Below the pieces are notes generated by a model that was not told the origin of the DNA, searched no databases, and saw only the letters and a program-made list of their open reading frames with translations. This document shows, one piece after another, positions 18,690-26,750 of a DNA stretch of 64,000 nucleotides. The position numbers and the translations under genes are program-made. Position 1 is the first letter of the stretch; each line of letters opens with the position of its first letter. This DNA comes from an uncultured Poribacteria bacterium (lineage in GTDB: Bacteria; Poribacteria; WGA-4E; WGA-3G), in assembly GCA_951812525.1 (NCBI GenBank), contig OX638316.1, forward strand, positions 62,001 through 126,000. The letters run 5' to 3'.

Positions 18690-18772
18690 TCGGTCTGGTG
18701 TCGTTCCGATATAAACATCACATACGGAGATTAATGGGGTGAGTTGTCGAAGATCGTCCGTTTTGACAAGAA
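18690..18772 (-). pseudogene. Relic of a GT9 glycosyltransferase gene
   Basis: These 83 bases align by eye with 19831-19914 inside the intact GT9 gene at roughly four bases in five, with one deleted base that shifts the frame. On the minus strand it reads LVKTDDLRQLTPLISVCDVYIG, against LVKTDNLRQLAALISICDVYIG in the intact gene. No start codon, nucleotide-binding region or remaining domain is present. It lies in the gap between the LRR protein and the Uma2 gene, so a former second copy was mostly lost, possibly when the Uma2 gene arrived. Confidence 0.8.
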
Positions 18773-18790
18773 AAAGATGTTTTAAACGTC

Positions 18791-18819
18791 TTGATATCCA
18801 GTAATTGTTGTGATATAAT
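18791..18819 (+). promoter_or_regulatory. Sigma-70-type promoter of the Uma2 gene
   Basis: TTGATA (18791-18796), a 17-base spacer, then TATAAT (18814-18819). The predicted start would be near 18826, giving a leader of about 36 bases that contains the GGAGGT site before ATG 18862. Confidence 0.75.
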
Positions 18820-18861
18820 TGCTTCATAATTCAATATCATTTCAGAGACGGAGGTAGGACG

Positions 18862-19575
18862 ATGCCGAAAGAAATAAGGGCTGCACCAACAGTTGTCTAT
18901 CCCGAATCGGACGGTAAACCTATGGCAGAAACCGAATACCATCGAGACATCATGATAGATTTCATTCAGATGCTCAAACACTATTTTCGTAATGTTAACG
19001 ATGTACATGTCTCAGGAAATCTGTTGATGTATTATGAGGAAGGCAACCCCAGGAAATCGGTTTCCCCGGATGTATTCGTCGCCTTCGGGGTCAGCAAAAA
19101 ACGGCGACGCACCTATAAAATATGGGAAGAAGGACACGGACCCGACTTTGTATTGGAAGTTGCGAGTCCAAGCACATACAGACACGATCTAACACGGAAA
19201 AAAGACCTATACGCGTCGGTCCTCGGTGTCCGTGAGTATTATATCTACGATCCGTATCACGAGGTAAATCCGTATTTTATGGGATACCGTCTTGTGGAGG
19301 GTGTGTATGAAGAGATAGCTTTTGTGGATGGACGTTTGCCATCGGTTGTCTTGGGCTTGGAGTTGGGTGAGCGTGACGGTGTTTTCGGACTCTATAATCC
19401 TGAGCATTCGGTCTGGTTGCAACCGATGGAAGAACAAGTTAAACAGGAGACACTGGCGCGACAACGAGCAGATGCGCGTGCGGAACAGGAAGCAGCAGCG
19501 CGACAACGCGCTGACGCCGAACTTGCAGAGGCTTTGGCAGAACTGAAACGCCTGCAAGGGGAGACAGATGCCTGA
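18862..19575 (+). CDS. Uma2 family endonuclease (DUF820, PD-(D/E)XK fold)
   Basis: 237 residues. The central part shows the family pattern: VSPDVFVAFGV (Asp), GPDFVLEVASPST (Glu and core strand), then DLTRKKDLYASVLGVREYYIYDP. The C-terminal 45 residues form a charged coiled coil rich in RQRADA and EQEAAA repeats, common in this family. Uma2 proteins are widespread in cyanobacteria and in bacteria with many transposons, usually in many copies; their role is unsettled. It has its own promoter and a GGAGGT site. It ends 16 bp from the convergent GT9 gene. Confidence 0.85.
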   Translation: MPKEIRAAPTVVYPESDGKPMAETEYHRDIMIDFIQMLKHYFRNVNDVHVSGNLLMYYEEGNPRKSVSPDVFVAFGVSKKRRRTYKIWEEGHGPDFVLEVASPSTYRHDLTRKKDLYASVLGVREYYIYDPYHEVNPYFMGYRLVEGVYEEIAFVDGRLPSVVLGLELGERDGVFGLYNPEHSVWLQPMEEQVKQETLARQRADARAEQEAAARQRADAELAEALAELKRLQGETDA

Positions 19576-19591
19576 CATAGAGGCGCACATC

Positions 19592-20566
19592 TTAAACAGA
19601 AGTATAAGGTTCTATTGCTTTCAATACTTGATCAGTCGTAATCCCTGCAATCACTTCACAACTCCCAGCACCGCAGCCTCCTGGACGCCTTCCCGGATGG
19701 CAAGGGTTGCAACCCAAATCTAACCCACTCTGTATAATGCTATGCTTATCACCGTACGGACCGCTCCGATGATGGTTCGTTGAACCGAAAAGCGCAACTA
19801 CAGGCGTACCCACCGCTGCTGCGATATGCATCGGTCCGGTGTCGTTGCCGATATACACATCACATATCGAGATTAACGCAGCGAGTTGTCGAAGGTTATC
19901 TGTCTTGACGAGAATCCGTGGAGACTCCATCAAATTGGCGACCTGCGCTTGGAGTTCACGTTCGTTGGGACCAGCAAAGAGTAAAATCGCTGCGTTTAGT
20001 TTCTCCGCTAAGGCATTCGCTACTTGTGCGTAGTTCTTTGCGTCCCACAACTTGTATTCCCAATTCCCACCTGGATGGATACCAATTAACAACCGTTCTG
20101 ACGTTTGACCTGCCTCAATAAGAAACCGGCGTGCATCGGTATTTTCCGCTTCAGTTAGTTGTAAGTACGGATGTGCGTCTGTTATGTCAACGCTGTGTCT
20201 TTGAAGAGCCTCCAGATAGCGGGTAACGGCGTGGCGGTTGCTATTACCGCGGCGCATACCCCAATGTTCCGCTCCGATACACCGTGCTGTAAGACTGTCT
20301 CGTAGGTTCACAACGAGGTCAAACTTTTCAAGTCGCAAGGTTTTTATGAGGTGCAGTCGTCCCTTCCAACCAGTGTGTTCACCTCGGTTATCATAAACAA
20401 GAGTAACATCAATATTTGGCTCGGTAGCAAAGAGGTCAAACGCACGTGGTCCGACAAGAAAGGTGATATGGGAATCTTGGAAGCGTGCGCGTAGCGGTTG
20501 GATAACGGCTGTAGACAACACTGCATCGCCGATAAAAGAGAAACTGAAGACAAGAATTTTTTTCAT
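19592..20566 (-). CDS. Glycosyltransferase family 9 (ADP-heptose:LPS heptosyltransferase-like)
   Basis: 324 residues. It starts MKKILVFSFSFIGDAVLSTAVI, the usual GT9 N-terminus with the G-D pair. The C-terminal donor-binding part has ISICDVYIGNDTGPMHIAAAVGTPVVALFG, whose D-T-G-P-x-H signature is diagnostic of GT9. A Cys-rich stretch follows at LGCNPCHPGRRPGG. It probably transfers heptose or a similar sugar to lipopolysaccharide core or another surface glycan in the cytoplasm. It is last of a three-gene operon, 2 bp after the GT1 gene. A decayed partial copy lies at 18690. Confidence 0.88.
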   Translation of the reverse strand: MKKILVFSFSFIGDAVLSTAVIQPLRARFQDSHITFLVGPRAFDLFATEPNIDVTLVYDNRGEHTGWKGRLHLIKTLRLEKFDLVVNLRDSLTARCIGAEHWGMRRGNSNRHAVTRYLEALQRHSVDITDAHPYLQLTEAENTDARRFLIEAGQTSERLLIGIHPGGNWEYKLWDAKNYAQVANALAEKLNAAILLFAGPNERELQAQVANLMESPRILVKTDNLRQLAALISICDVYIGNDTGPMHIAAAVGTPVVALFGSTNHHRSGPYGDKHSIIQSGLDLGCNPCHPGRRPGGCGAGSCEVIAGITTDQVLKAIEPYTSV

Positions 20567-20568
20567 TG

Positions 20569-21810
20569 CTAGGACAAAGAGAAGGATTCTATCATCTCAA
20601 CGGCTGTGGTTAATCCATCTTCTGATTCTATCTGTTTTCCCAAAACCTCCACACGTTCTTTCATTGTAGGCGTATCCAGGACCCTATGAATTCGCTTTGC
20701 CAAACGTTCGGGGGTGAGGTTTCGACGGTGCAAGTGCTTGGCGGCAACCCCTAAATCCGAAAGGCGTTTTCCCCAATAGGGCTGATCAGCGTTATGTGCT
20801 ACAACCACAGAGGGAACCTTCGCTCGACACACTGAAGCAGTTGTCCCTGCTCCACCGTGATGCACAACGCAGCAGCCTTGTGGAAACAACCATTGATGGG
20901 GGACATATTCCGTGCAGAAAATATCCGGCAGTGTATCTTGTGTGCCGAGTTGTCCCCATCCGGCTTGGATGATGGCGCGTTGTTTTATCTTTTTGACGGT
21001 GTCAATCAAGATTTCTGTCGTCTCACGTCCATTGGATCCACCCATAGAACCAAACGTAATGATAACAGGCGGCGGACCTTCTGCCAAAAAATCGACGAGT
21101 TCAGGTGACGGATCATAACTGGGGGTAGAGAGATGCCAGACACCCGTGAATTTGTGATTTGGTGGAAAATCAGCTGGTGGGCAGAGCGTTGGAGATGCAG
21201 CAATGAGGTTGAGATACGGTGAATACATTCCCTTTAACATCACCTCAGCCCGTGGTTTTCCACCGACGGAGACGATAAATTGATTAAATAGGACATCTAT
21301 ACTCGACCCAAGACGCAGCTGCGCGACTTTCCAAACGATTGCATTGAACGCCCGTCCCCAATTCGGAAACGGATAAGGAGCAAAATCGAGGCATTTTATA
21401 ATGGCGGGGCAATACGTCACAGTAAGCCACGGAACACCGTTGCGGATGGCTGCCTCTTGTGCTGGGATGTCTACTGAATGGCAGATTACTAAATCTGCCC
21501 CTTTCATCGCAGCTAAGCAGTCCTGATACCACTTTTCACCACGACGGACTATTGCCTCCTCCACAATAAGTCGCATCATCGCGAGTGGATCCCGTTTCGG
21601 AATAATGGTATCCATCGCAGCGTGAAACTCTTCTAAATCAAAAGTGACATCGATTTCATAGAATTCCGCGCCGATCTCAAGGACTTTGTCTCTAAAGAGT
21701 GTGAATGTGCAGACACGTACTTGATGTCCTCTTTCAAGCAGACGTTCCGCCAGTGCCAAGACGGGATAAACATCTCCTGTTGTGCCCCATCCAACCATGA
21801 CAATTTTCAT
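20569..21810 (-). CDS. Glycosyltransferase family 1 (UDP-glucosyltransferase / sterol glucosyltransferase-like)
   Basis: 413 residues from ATG at 21810. The open frame runs upstream, but this ATG overlaps the previous gene's TGA as ATGA, and homology begins MKIVMVGWGTTGDVYPVLAL, the standard GT1 opening with the T-x-G-D-V motif. The C-terminal signature is HHGGAGTTASVCRAKVPSVV followed by DQPYWGKRL, the donor-sugar-binding region of macrolide, flavonoid and sterol glucosyltransferases. The acceptor is unknown. Given flanking GT9 enzymes, a lipid or surface-glycan acceptor is plausible. It is the middle gene of the operon and is translationally coupled. Confidence 0.87.
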   Translation of the reverse strand: MKIVMVGWGTTGDVYPVLALAERLLERGHQVRVCTFTLFRDKVLEIGAEFYEIDVTFDLEEFHAAMDTIIPKRDPLAMMRLIVEEAIVRRGEKWYQDCLAAMKGADLVICHSVDIPAQEAAIRNGVPWLTVTYCPAIIKCLDFAPYPFPNWGRAFNAIVWKVAQLRLGSSIDVLFNQFIVSVGGKPRAEVMLKGMYSPYLNLIAASPTLCPPADFPPNHKFTGVWHLSTPSYDPSPELVDFLAEGPPPVIITFGSMGGSNGRETTEILIDTVKKIKQRAIIQAGWGQLGTQDTLPDIFCTEYVPHQWLFPQGCCVVHHGGAGTTASVCRAKVPSVVVAHNADQPYWGKRLSDLGVAAKHLHRRNLTPERLAKRIHRVLDTPTMKERVEVLGKQIESEDGLTTAVEMIESFSLS

Positions 21811-22871
21811 TTTTCTCTCGCTTCTATGGTCAACCGCGTTGCATCCCAAACCGGTTCAACGGGAAGTTTTTTCGTACATTCCCATCCGATTTTGCACTTA
21901 TGTGCGCTACAGGGCCAGCACGGCATATCACGCCGCACGATAGAGGCTTTTTCGCTCAATGGGTGCCATGCGACATGATCGGTGGGACCGAAGATCGCCA
22001 CCATCGGGAGATCCAATGCTGCGGCGAGATGCATCGGACCAGAATCATTGCAGACTACCAAGTTGCAACAAGATAACAGTGCCCCTAACTCGCGAATTGT
22101 CTCTGGGGCGTGAACGATAGCAGCGGATTGCATCGTTTGCTGGATATTATGCACTAAGGCTGCCTCTCCCGGACCGTGTAAGAGAAGGACTGTCGCGTTA
22201 TACTGTTGCGCCAGTTTGTCAGCGAGTTCAGCATACCGCTTTTCGGGCCAACGCTTATCAAATGAACTTCCACCGGGATGGATCCCGATCAGAAATGTGT
22301 CAGCACCAATTTCCCACGATGCAAGGTGCGCGTGTGCATCGGCAATTTCATCAGGCGACAGACGAAATTTCAGTCTCCGTGTGCTCTCGCCTTCACAGAT
22401 TAATCGTACCAGTTCCAAGTTCCTATCAACCTCGTGGGTTTCACCCTTTGGATATTTGCCGTGCCAGGCGTGTGTAAGGGTAGACCTGAACCGTTTCTGA
22501 TAACGACCTAAGCGGTATGGCGCGCCAGAGAGAAAAGCGACAAGATGGGACCACATTGCCGTCTGCATTGCAACGATGAGTTGAAACCGCTCACGGCGTA
22601 ACCCACGATAGAATTCGAGCCGTGCCTTGAGACTCCGGTGTTCTCCATCACGCGCAAAGGTGAGGATTCTGTCCACATCAGGGTTTCCGATTAGCACAGG
22701 AGCATTGAGTGGACGTGCTAACACTGTGATCTCGGCTGATGGGTAATTCTCCCGTAACAATGAGATCGCCGGTGTCGAATTCAGCAGATCACCGATGCCA
22801 TCAACGCGAATGACGAGCATTTTGTCGATGTTAGGTAGTACTTTACCGTTTTTCAGATCGCGAGATGGCAT
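21807..22871 (-). CDS. Glycosyltransferase family 9 (heptosyltransferase-like)
   Basis: 354 residues from ATG at 22871. Another ATG ten codons upstream is less likely because AAGAGGAGA sits 5-6 bases before 22871 and the promoter at 22907 places transcription start near 22900. The N-terminal part shows MLVIRVDGIGDLLNSTPAI; the C-terminal part shows LLSCCNLVVCNDSGPMHLAAALDLPMVAIFGPTDH, the GT9 D-S-G-P-x-H signature. A Cys-rich stretch MPCWPCSAHKCKIGWEC follows, unusually dense in Cys. First gene of the GT9-GT1-GT9 operon, likely building a surface glycan or LPS core. Confidence 0.88.
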   Translation of the reverse strand: MPSRDLKNGKVLPNIDKMLVIRVDGIGDLLNSTPAISLLRENYPSAEITVLARPLNAPVLIGNPDVDRILTFARDGEHRSLKARLEFYRGLRRERFQLIVAMQTAMWSHLVAFLSGAPYRLGRYQKRFRSTLTHAWHGKYPKGETHEVDRNLELVRLICEGESTRRLKFRLSPDEIADAHAHLASWEIGADTFLIGIHPGGSSFDKRWPEKRYAELADKLAQQYNATVLLLHGPGEAALVHNIQQTMQSAAIVHAPETIRELGALLSCCNLVVCNDSGPMHLAAALDLPMVAIFGPTDHVAWHPLSEKASIVRRDMPCWPCSAHKCKIGWECTKKLPVEPVWDATRLTIEAREK

Positions 22872-22906
22872 AGTCTCTCCTCTTAGTGTGAGATTGATCA
22901 TTTTCT

Positions 22907-22935
22907 ATTATAGCATAAAGTGCGGTGAATGGCAA
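22907..22935 (-). promoter_or_regulatory. Sigma-70-type promoter of the glycosyltransferase operon
   Basis: On the minus strand TTGCCA (22935-22930), a 17-base spacer, then TATAAT (22912-22907). Transcription would begin near 22900 and give a leader of about 29 bases carrying the ribosome binding site of the first GT9 gene. Confidence 0.75.
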
Positions 22936-22947
22936 AGAGGCAAGAAC

Positions 22948-23012
22948 ATTCAGTTACAGGAAGAGTCGGGAATCAGAATTCCCTCCTACAGAAGAACTTA
23001 ATAACCCTGGGA
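22948..23012. repeat. Dispersed palindromic module (GGGAAT/ATTCCC, CCTCCTACAG)
   Basis: A copy of the module seen at 12797-12895. It has ATTCAGTT, then GAGTCGGGAATCAGAATTCCC forming a 6-bp stem, then CTCCTACAG, AACTTAATAACCCTGGG. The inner stem differs from the 12.8-kb copies by paired changes (T-A to A-T), so pairing is kept. It separates two divergent promoters. Confidence 0.75.
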
Positions 23013-23028
23013 AAAGCGCGTATACCGG

Positions 23029-23057
23029 TTGCCCAAAGCTAACTGATATGATATATT
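23029..23057 (+). promoter_or_regulatory. Promoter placing the start codon at or near +1
   Basis: TTGCCC (23029-23034), 17-base spacer, TATATT (23052-23057). The ATG at 23064 lies only 6 bases after the -10 box, and there is no Shine-Dalgarno sequence, so the mRNA may be leaderless. Confidence 0.5.
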
Positions 23058-23063
23058 ATAACT

Positions 23064-24956
23064 ATGAACCACATAGCGTCACGCACCACCGAAGACGTTC
23101 AAAAACCTTCAATACTCCGATTTTTTGTCGGCACCCTTGTCCTGGGTTCGATCCTCATTATTCTCACCTGTTACTGGATTATCTCCGCAGAAAATCGTGT
23201 CGTATGGGAACTAACCGACTTTTCTATCTTTCCGACAGTCCTCTTCACATTTTTCTTGTTAGCACTCATATCCCCGCTTCTGAAAAAGCTTTTCAAGGGC
23301 TTTGCCCCGACTTCGCGTGAACTGGCGTTAAGCTATATAATGGTCTCAGTGGCGACAGCACTTGCGGGTCACGACATCATTCGGCAATTGGTACCGATGA
23401 TTGCTAACGCCGGGTGGTTCGCGACACCTGAAAACGAATGGACAGAGCTTTTCTTCCGATTCATGCCGACATGGCTAACGATTACCGATCGAGGAATTCT
23501 ACAAGGCTATTTTGAGGGCGACGATACGTTTTGGCAGGAGCACTACTTGCGGGCATGGACGTGGCCAATTGTGGCGTGGAGTGGAATGGTGATTGTTATC
23601 CTGTTTATGATGCTATGTGTCAACATTATTATCAGAAGACAGTGGATTGATCATGAAAAGTTGAGTTATCCTTTAACGACACTCCCGATTGAACTGTTGG
23701 GGAATACGTCCGCACTTTTTCGCAACAAGTTGATTTGGCTTGGTTTCGGCATCGCGTTTGGGTTAGAGATTCTGGCGGGACTGAACTATCTCTTTCCAGT
23801 AATCCCTGCTCTCAAAATCAAGTATCAACTCTACTTCTCTGAACGTCCATGGAACGCTGTAGGACGCTTGCCTGTTTACGTCTATCCGTTCGCAATAGGG
23901 TTTGGATATCTCATGCCGCTGGAGTTATCACTATCGTTTTGGTTTTTCTATTTGTATTGGGGTGTACAGCGCGTCTTCTTCAGTGCGACAGGTTGGACAA
24001 CTGCTATTAGCCTACAACAGGAGCAACGCTGTGGTGCTTGGCTCGGAATAGGGACACTTGCACTTGTCACAAGTCGACGAGAGATTTTCAAAGTCCTCAG
24101 TGGTGTATTTTCCTTTAGATTAAAGGACGGCTTATATCGACTTGCTGTCTTTGGACTGGTGATCGGCATGGCGTTTGTGCTGGTGTTCTGGTATTACGCA
24201 GGGTTGTCGCCGTGGGTCGTTCTTGGCTATTTCGGTATCTACTTGGTGTTATGCCTTGCAATGACACGCATGCGTGCGGAACTCGGACCGCCGACACATG
24301 AATTACACAATATGCATCCCGACAGGATTATGTTGCGGTTTGTGGGGAGTCGTCCATTAGGGGCACAAAACCTAACGAACACAACTCTATTGTCATGGTT
24401 AGCATACGGCTATCGATGCCATCCGATGCCGCATCAGCTGGAAGCATTCAAAATCGGCAGACATTTCCGTTTGCATGAGAATAGATTGGTCGTTGCTCTG
24501 ATTGTGGCATCAATTGTGGGAACAATCGTTTCGATTGTTGGACATGTGGCACTTTATTATGAGTACCGGTTTGCGCTATGGGGGGTTGGTGAATTCAACC
24601 TACTGCAAAGCTGGATTATTGCACCGCGGGCACCGGATATACCCGCTATCCAACATATAACCTTCGGTTTCCTCTTCACCGGCATACTGACATTTTTGAA
24701 ACGTCAGTTCTTGTGGTGGCCGTTTTATCCTGTTGGCTACGCTGTTGGGAACGGTTGGGCTATCGGATGGATGTGGTTCTCAATCTTTTTAGGCTGGCTC
24801 TTCAAGCAGGTGCTTTTCACAGCGGGTGGAGTGCGCGCCTATCGCAAGGCGTTACCACTGTTCTTGGGTTTTGTATTCGGTCAGTTCCTCGCAGGCAGCC
24901 TCTGGAGCCTGTTAGGTATCGTGTTGAATATGAATATGTACACCCTCTTCCCTTGA
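23064..24956 (+). CDS. Large OPT-like polytopic membrane protein (DUF6785/DUF6784-type)
   Basis: 630 residues with about 14-16 hydrophobic segments. It is a paralogue of the protein at 36931: both have [KR]-[QK]-W-x-[DE]-[HR]-E-[KR]-[LF]-S-[YF]-P-L near residue 200, the LSLSFWFFYLYWGVQ / VSFSLWFFYLFFKLQ helix, and a C-terminal F-x-W-W-x-x-[HY]-P-[IV]-G-Y segment. I recall this family from planctomycete, lentisphaerete and poribacterial genomes as DUF6785/DUF6784, distantly like oligopeptide transporters; the name should be checked. The substrate is unknown. It has no ribosome binding site and a promoter close to the ATG. It stands divergent from the glycosyltransferase operon. Confidence 0.75.
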   Translation: MNHIASRTTEDVQKPSILRFFVGTLVLGSILIILTCYWIISAENRVVWELTDFSIFPTVLFTFFLLALISPLLKKLFKGFAPTSRELALSYIMVSVATALAGHDIIRQLVPMIANAGWFATPENEWTELFFRFMPTWLTITDRGILQGYFEGDDTFWQEHYLRAWTWPIVAWSGMVIVILFMMLCVNIIIRRQWIDHEKLSYPLTTLPIELLGNTSALFRNKLIWLGFGIAFGLEILAGLNYLFPVIPALKIKYQLYFSERPWNAVGRLPVYVYPFAIGFGYLMPLELSLSFWFFYLYWGVQRVFFSATGWTTAISLQQEQRCGAWLGIGTLALVTSRREIFKVLSGVFSFRLKDGLYRLAVFGLVIGMAFVLVFWYYAGLSPWVVLGYFGIYLVLCLAMTRMRAELGPPTHELHNMHPDRIMLRFVGSRPLGAQNLTNTTLLSWLAYGYRCHPMPHQLEAFKIGRHFRLHENRLVVALIVASIVGTIVSIVGHVALYYEYRFALWGVGEFNLLQSWIIAPRAPDIPAIQHITFGFLFTGILTFLKRQFLWWPFYPVGYAVGNGWAIGWMWFSIFLGWLFKQVLFTAGGVRAYRKALPLFLGFVFGQFLAGSLWSLLGIVLNMNMYTLFP

Positions 24957-24990
24957 TTTCATACAAAATCCTCGAACAAGAAAAAACAAC

Positions 24991-25335
24991 TTAGAAATCT
25001 TCTAATGCCATTTCTTCGGATTCAAAAACACCGATGCTCTGTGTGAGCCCGATGGTGTTGAAAATATTTCGGACTTGGGTAGATGGATGTGCGACGCGTA
25101 AAACTTGCCCTCTTTCCCGCATTTTCCAGAGTAACCTGATAATCTCACCGAACCCACTGCTCGTGATAAAACTGCGCCGTTCAAAATTAAGCAGGACTTT
25201 TTCTGCGTCTTGTACCTCAACATCAGCGTAAGCCTTACTCAACATAGGTTCAGAAGCATCGGTGAGATACCCTGTAATATCAAATATTGCTATTTTTCCT
25301 TGGTGTCGAATAGAAATTTCGGAATTTGCTCTCAC
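24991..25335 (-). CDS. STAS-domain anti-sigma factor antagonist-like protein
   Basis: 114 residues from GTG at 25335, with TAGGAG seven bases upstream. A single STAS domain runs through the protein: an N-terminal strand (KIAIFDITGYLTDASEP), then the core VLLNFERRSFITSSGFGEII with the Ser that is phosphorylated in SpoIIAA-type proteins, then GQVLRVAHPSTQVRNIFNTIGL. Such proteins act in partner-switching with a kinase and a sigma factor or effector; no kinase or phosphatase gene lies nearby. It is downstream of the metallophosphoesterase gene by 50 bp on the same strand. Confidence 0.85.
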   Translation of the reverse strand: MRANSEISIRHQGKIAIFDITGYLTDASEPMLSKAYADVEVQDAEKVLLNFERRSFITSSGFGEIIRLLWKMRERGQVLRVAHPSTQVRNIFNTIGLTQSIGVFESEEMALEDF

Positions 25336-25385
25336 AATTTTCTCCTATAAGATAACACTCAATACGTTAAGTTCCGTATAATCTA

Positions 25386-26330
25386 TTATTCCTCAGTAAC
25401 AGTTCGTTGGAGCGGTATATGCTCAGGTTGTGCGTGAACTTTTGTGCCATCGTCGAGATGGAGCCATGTTTCAAAATGTCGCGCACCTTCCCGTAATACA
25501 ATGACCCGCGCGCCGCGGGGAAATCCCTCCCTGCCGTAGGTATTATAGCCAGTGGCGCGACCGTAACAGAGACGAATCCCATGCAAATCACCCCAAAAAT
25601 CGTTGACATGTTCATGTCCGACGAAGGTCCCCAACACATCACCGGCTTCATGCATTGCAGCGAAAAAACCGGTATTCACTTGAGGTGCACATACATCCTC
25701 GTATTTCACACCATAGCAGGTATGAAAATCCCACACCTCGTGATATTCGGGAATTGGGATATGGAAAAAGGCGAGGGCAGGAAGCGGATGCCCGGCTTCC
25801 GTGGTGAGTCTTGCGGATTCTTGTAGATACCATACGATTTGTTCTCGTTTAATCCAATCGTAGCCACCAATATCTGTTTGGGCGTAACTGCCCGAATCGA
25901 TGAAATACAATACCGCAGCTGCGTCACTCTGTTCAGTACTCTGGATAGGTAAAATGTAATTTCCAACGCCAGGCACCTCTTCAGGTCCGGGTTGTGCGAG
26001 CGACAGTTCGCTTTCTTGCATGACTGCCATGAGTTCATGGCGATCAGCGGTGCCTTCATCATCGTGGTTCCCCAAAACCGCCGCCCACGGAATGTCACCG
26101 TGCTCTACAATTTCAATAACCTGTCGGAGGGAGTCAGCAGCATCATCGCATCCACCGCCCGCTAAAATATCGCCCGTCAGTACAACTAAATCTGGAGATT
26201 CGGCTTTCATTATCTGCGTCATTAACGCCGCTGATTGCTTATCAGGTGCTTCACCATTGTGCCAATGGATATCGGTAAATTGGACGATTTTGAAACGGTG
26301 ATCGCTGCGAAACTTTAATATGTTTTTCAC
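25386..26330 (-). CDS. Calcineurin-like metallophosphoesterase
   Basis: 314 residues from GTG at 26330. The open frame extends to 26507, but a promoter (26356-26383) lies inside that extension, AAGGAG precedes the GTG, and family homology starts right after it at FKIVQFTDIHW. Metal ligands are visible in order: FTDIHW (D-x-H), LTGDILAGG (G-D), LGNHDDE (G-N-H-D), a lone His region AFFHIPIPEY, and VGHEHVNDF (G-H-x-H). The layout resembles the PAP29/Dcr2 purple-acid-phosphatase-like group. It probably hydrolyses a phosphoester; the substrate is unknown. No signal peptide is seen with this start. Confidence 0.85.
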   Translation of the reverse strand: MKNILKFRSDHRFKIVQFTDIHWHNGEAPDKQSAALMTQIMKAESPDLVVLTGDILAGGGCDDAADSLRQVIEIVEHGDIPWAAVLGNHDDEGTADRHELMAVMQESELSLAQPGPEEVPGVGNYILPIQSTEQSDAAAVLYFIDSGSYAQTDIGGYDWIKREQIVWYLQESARLTTEAGHPLPALAFFHIPIPEYHEVWDFHTCYGVKYEDVCAPQVNTGFFAAMHEAGDVLGTFVGHEHVNDFWGDLHGIRLCYGRATGYNTYGREGFPRGARVIVLREGARHFETWLHLDDGTKVHAQPEHIPLQRTVTEE

Positions 26331-26355
26331 TATCCATTTTTCTCCTTGGCGCGTA

Positions 26356-26383
26356 ATTGTAACATAATCCCCAAAAATTGCAA
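26356..26383 (-). promoter_or_regulatory. Promoter of the metallophosphoesterase gene
   Basis: On the minus strand TTGCAA (26383-26378), a 16-base spacer, TACAAT (26361-26356). It lies about 26 bases before the GTG at 26330 and inside the longer open frame, so it decides against the upstream start. Confidence 0.6.
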
Positions 26384-26610
26384 GCAAATTTTTTATTGCT
26401 AAGATTACCTCACGTGGCACTATAAACTTCCGCTGACTAAACTCAATAAACGTGAGAATCGAAACATCAAGGTCTGCTATACAGGTTTGCCCTGTATTTA
26501 TAGACACACTCGTCCGTAAAAAGATAGTACAAAAGTTGTCAGCTATCGGTTAGTGGCAGTTGGCGATTGTCAGTTGGCGATTAGTGGCACAGCATGTTTT
26601 AAGAGAAAAG

Positions 26611-26636
26611 CGGTGAGGTTGGGAAACCTCGCCTAC
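26611..26636. repeat. Dispersed palindrome, GAGGTT/AACCTC family
   Basis: GGTGAGGTT-GGGA-AACCTCGCC followed by TACC, a stem of about 9 bp with one G-T pair. It sits in the 26.5-26.7 kb gap together with degenerate GTCAGTTGGCGATT repeats and no other feature. Sister copies are at 12718, 41850, 56783 and 61991. Confidence 0.8.
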
Positions 26637-26714
26637 CGAGGGAGTAGGATATAGAGTAGGATATTAAGATAATGAGAAGGAAAATAAAACCGAATATCCG
26701 TGTCGAGAATAGCC

Positions 26715-26743
26715 TTGCTACATCCATCTTTTCGTGGTAACAT
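26715..26743 (+). promoter_or_regulatory. Promoter of pyrK with start codon at +1
   Basis: TTGCTA (26715-26720), 17-base spacer, TAACAT (26738-26743). ATG 26751 follows after 7 bases, where transcription should begin. There is no Shine-Dalgarno sequence. A leaderless transcript is likely. Confidence 0.5.
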
Positions 26744-26750
26744 ATATGCT

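Noticed and set aside
26331-26507. N-terminal extension of the metallophosphoesterase
   Set aside because: It contains the promoter and ribosome binding site of the shorter form and does not resemble the family's N-terminus.
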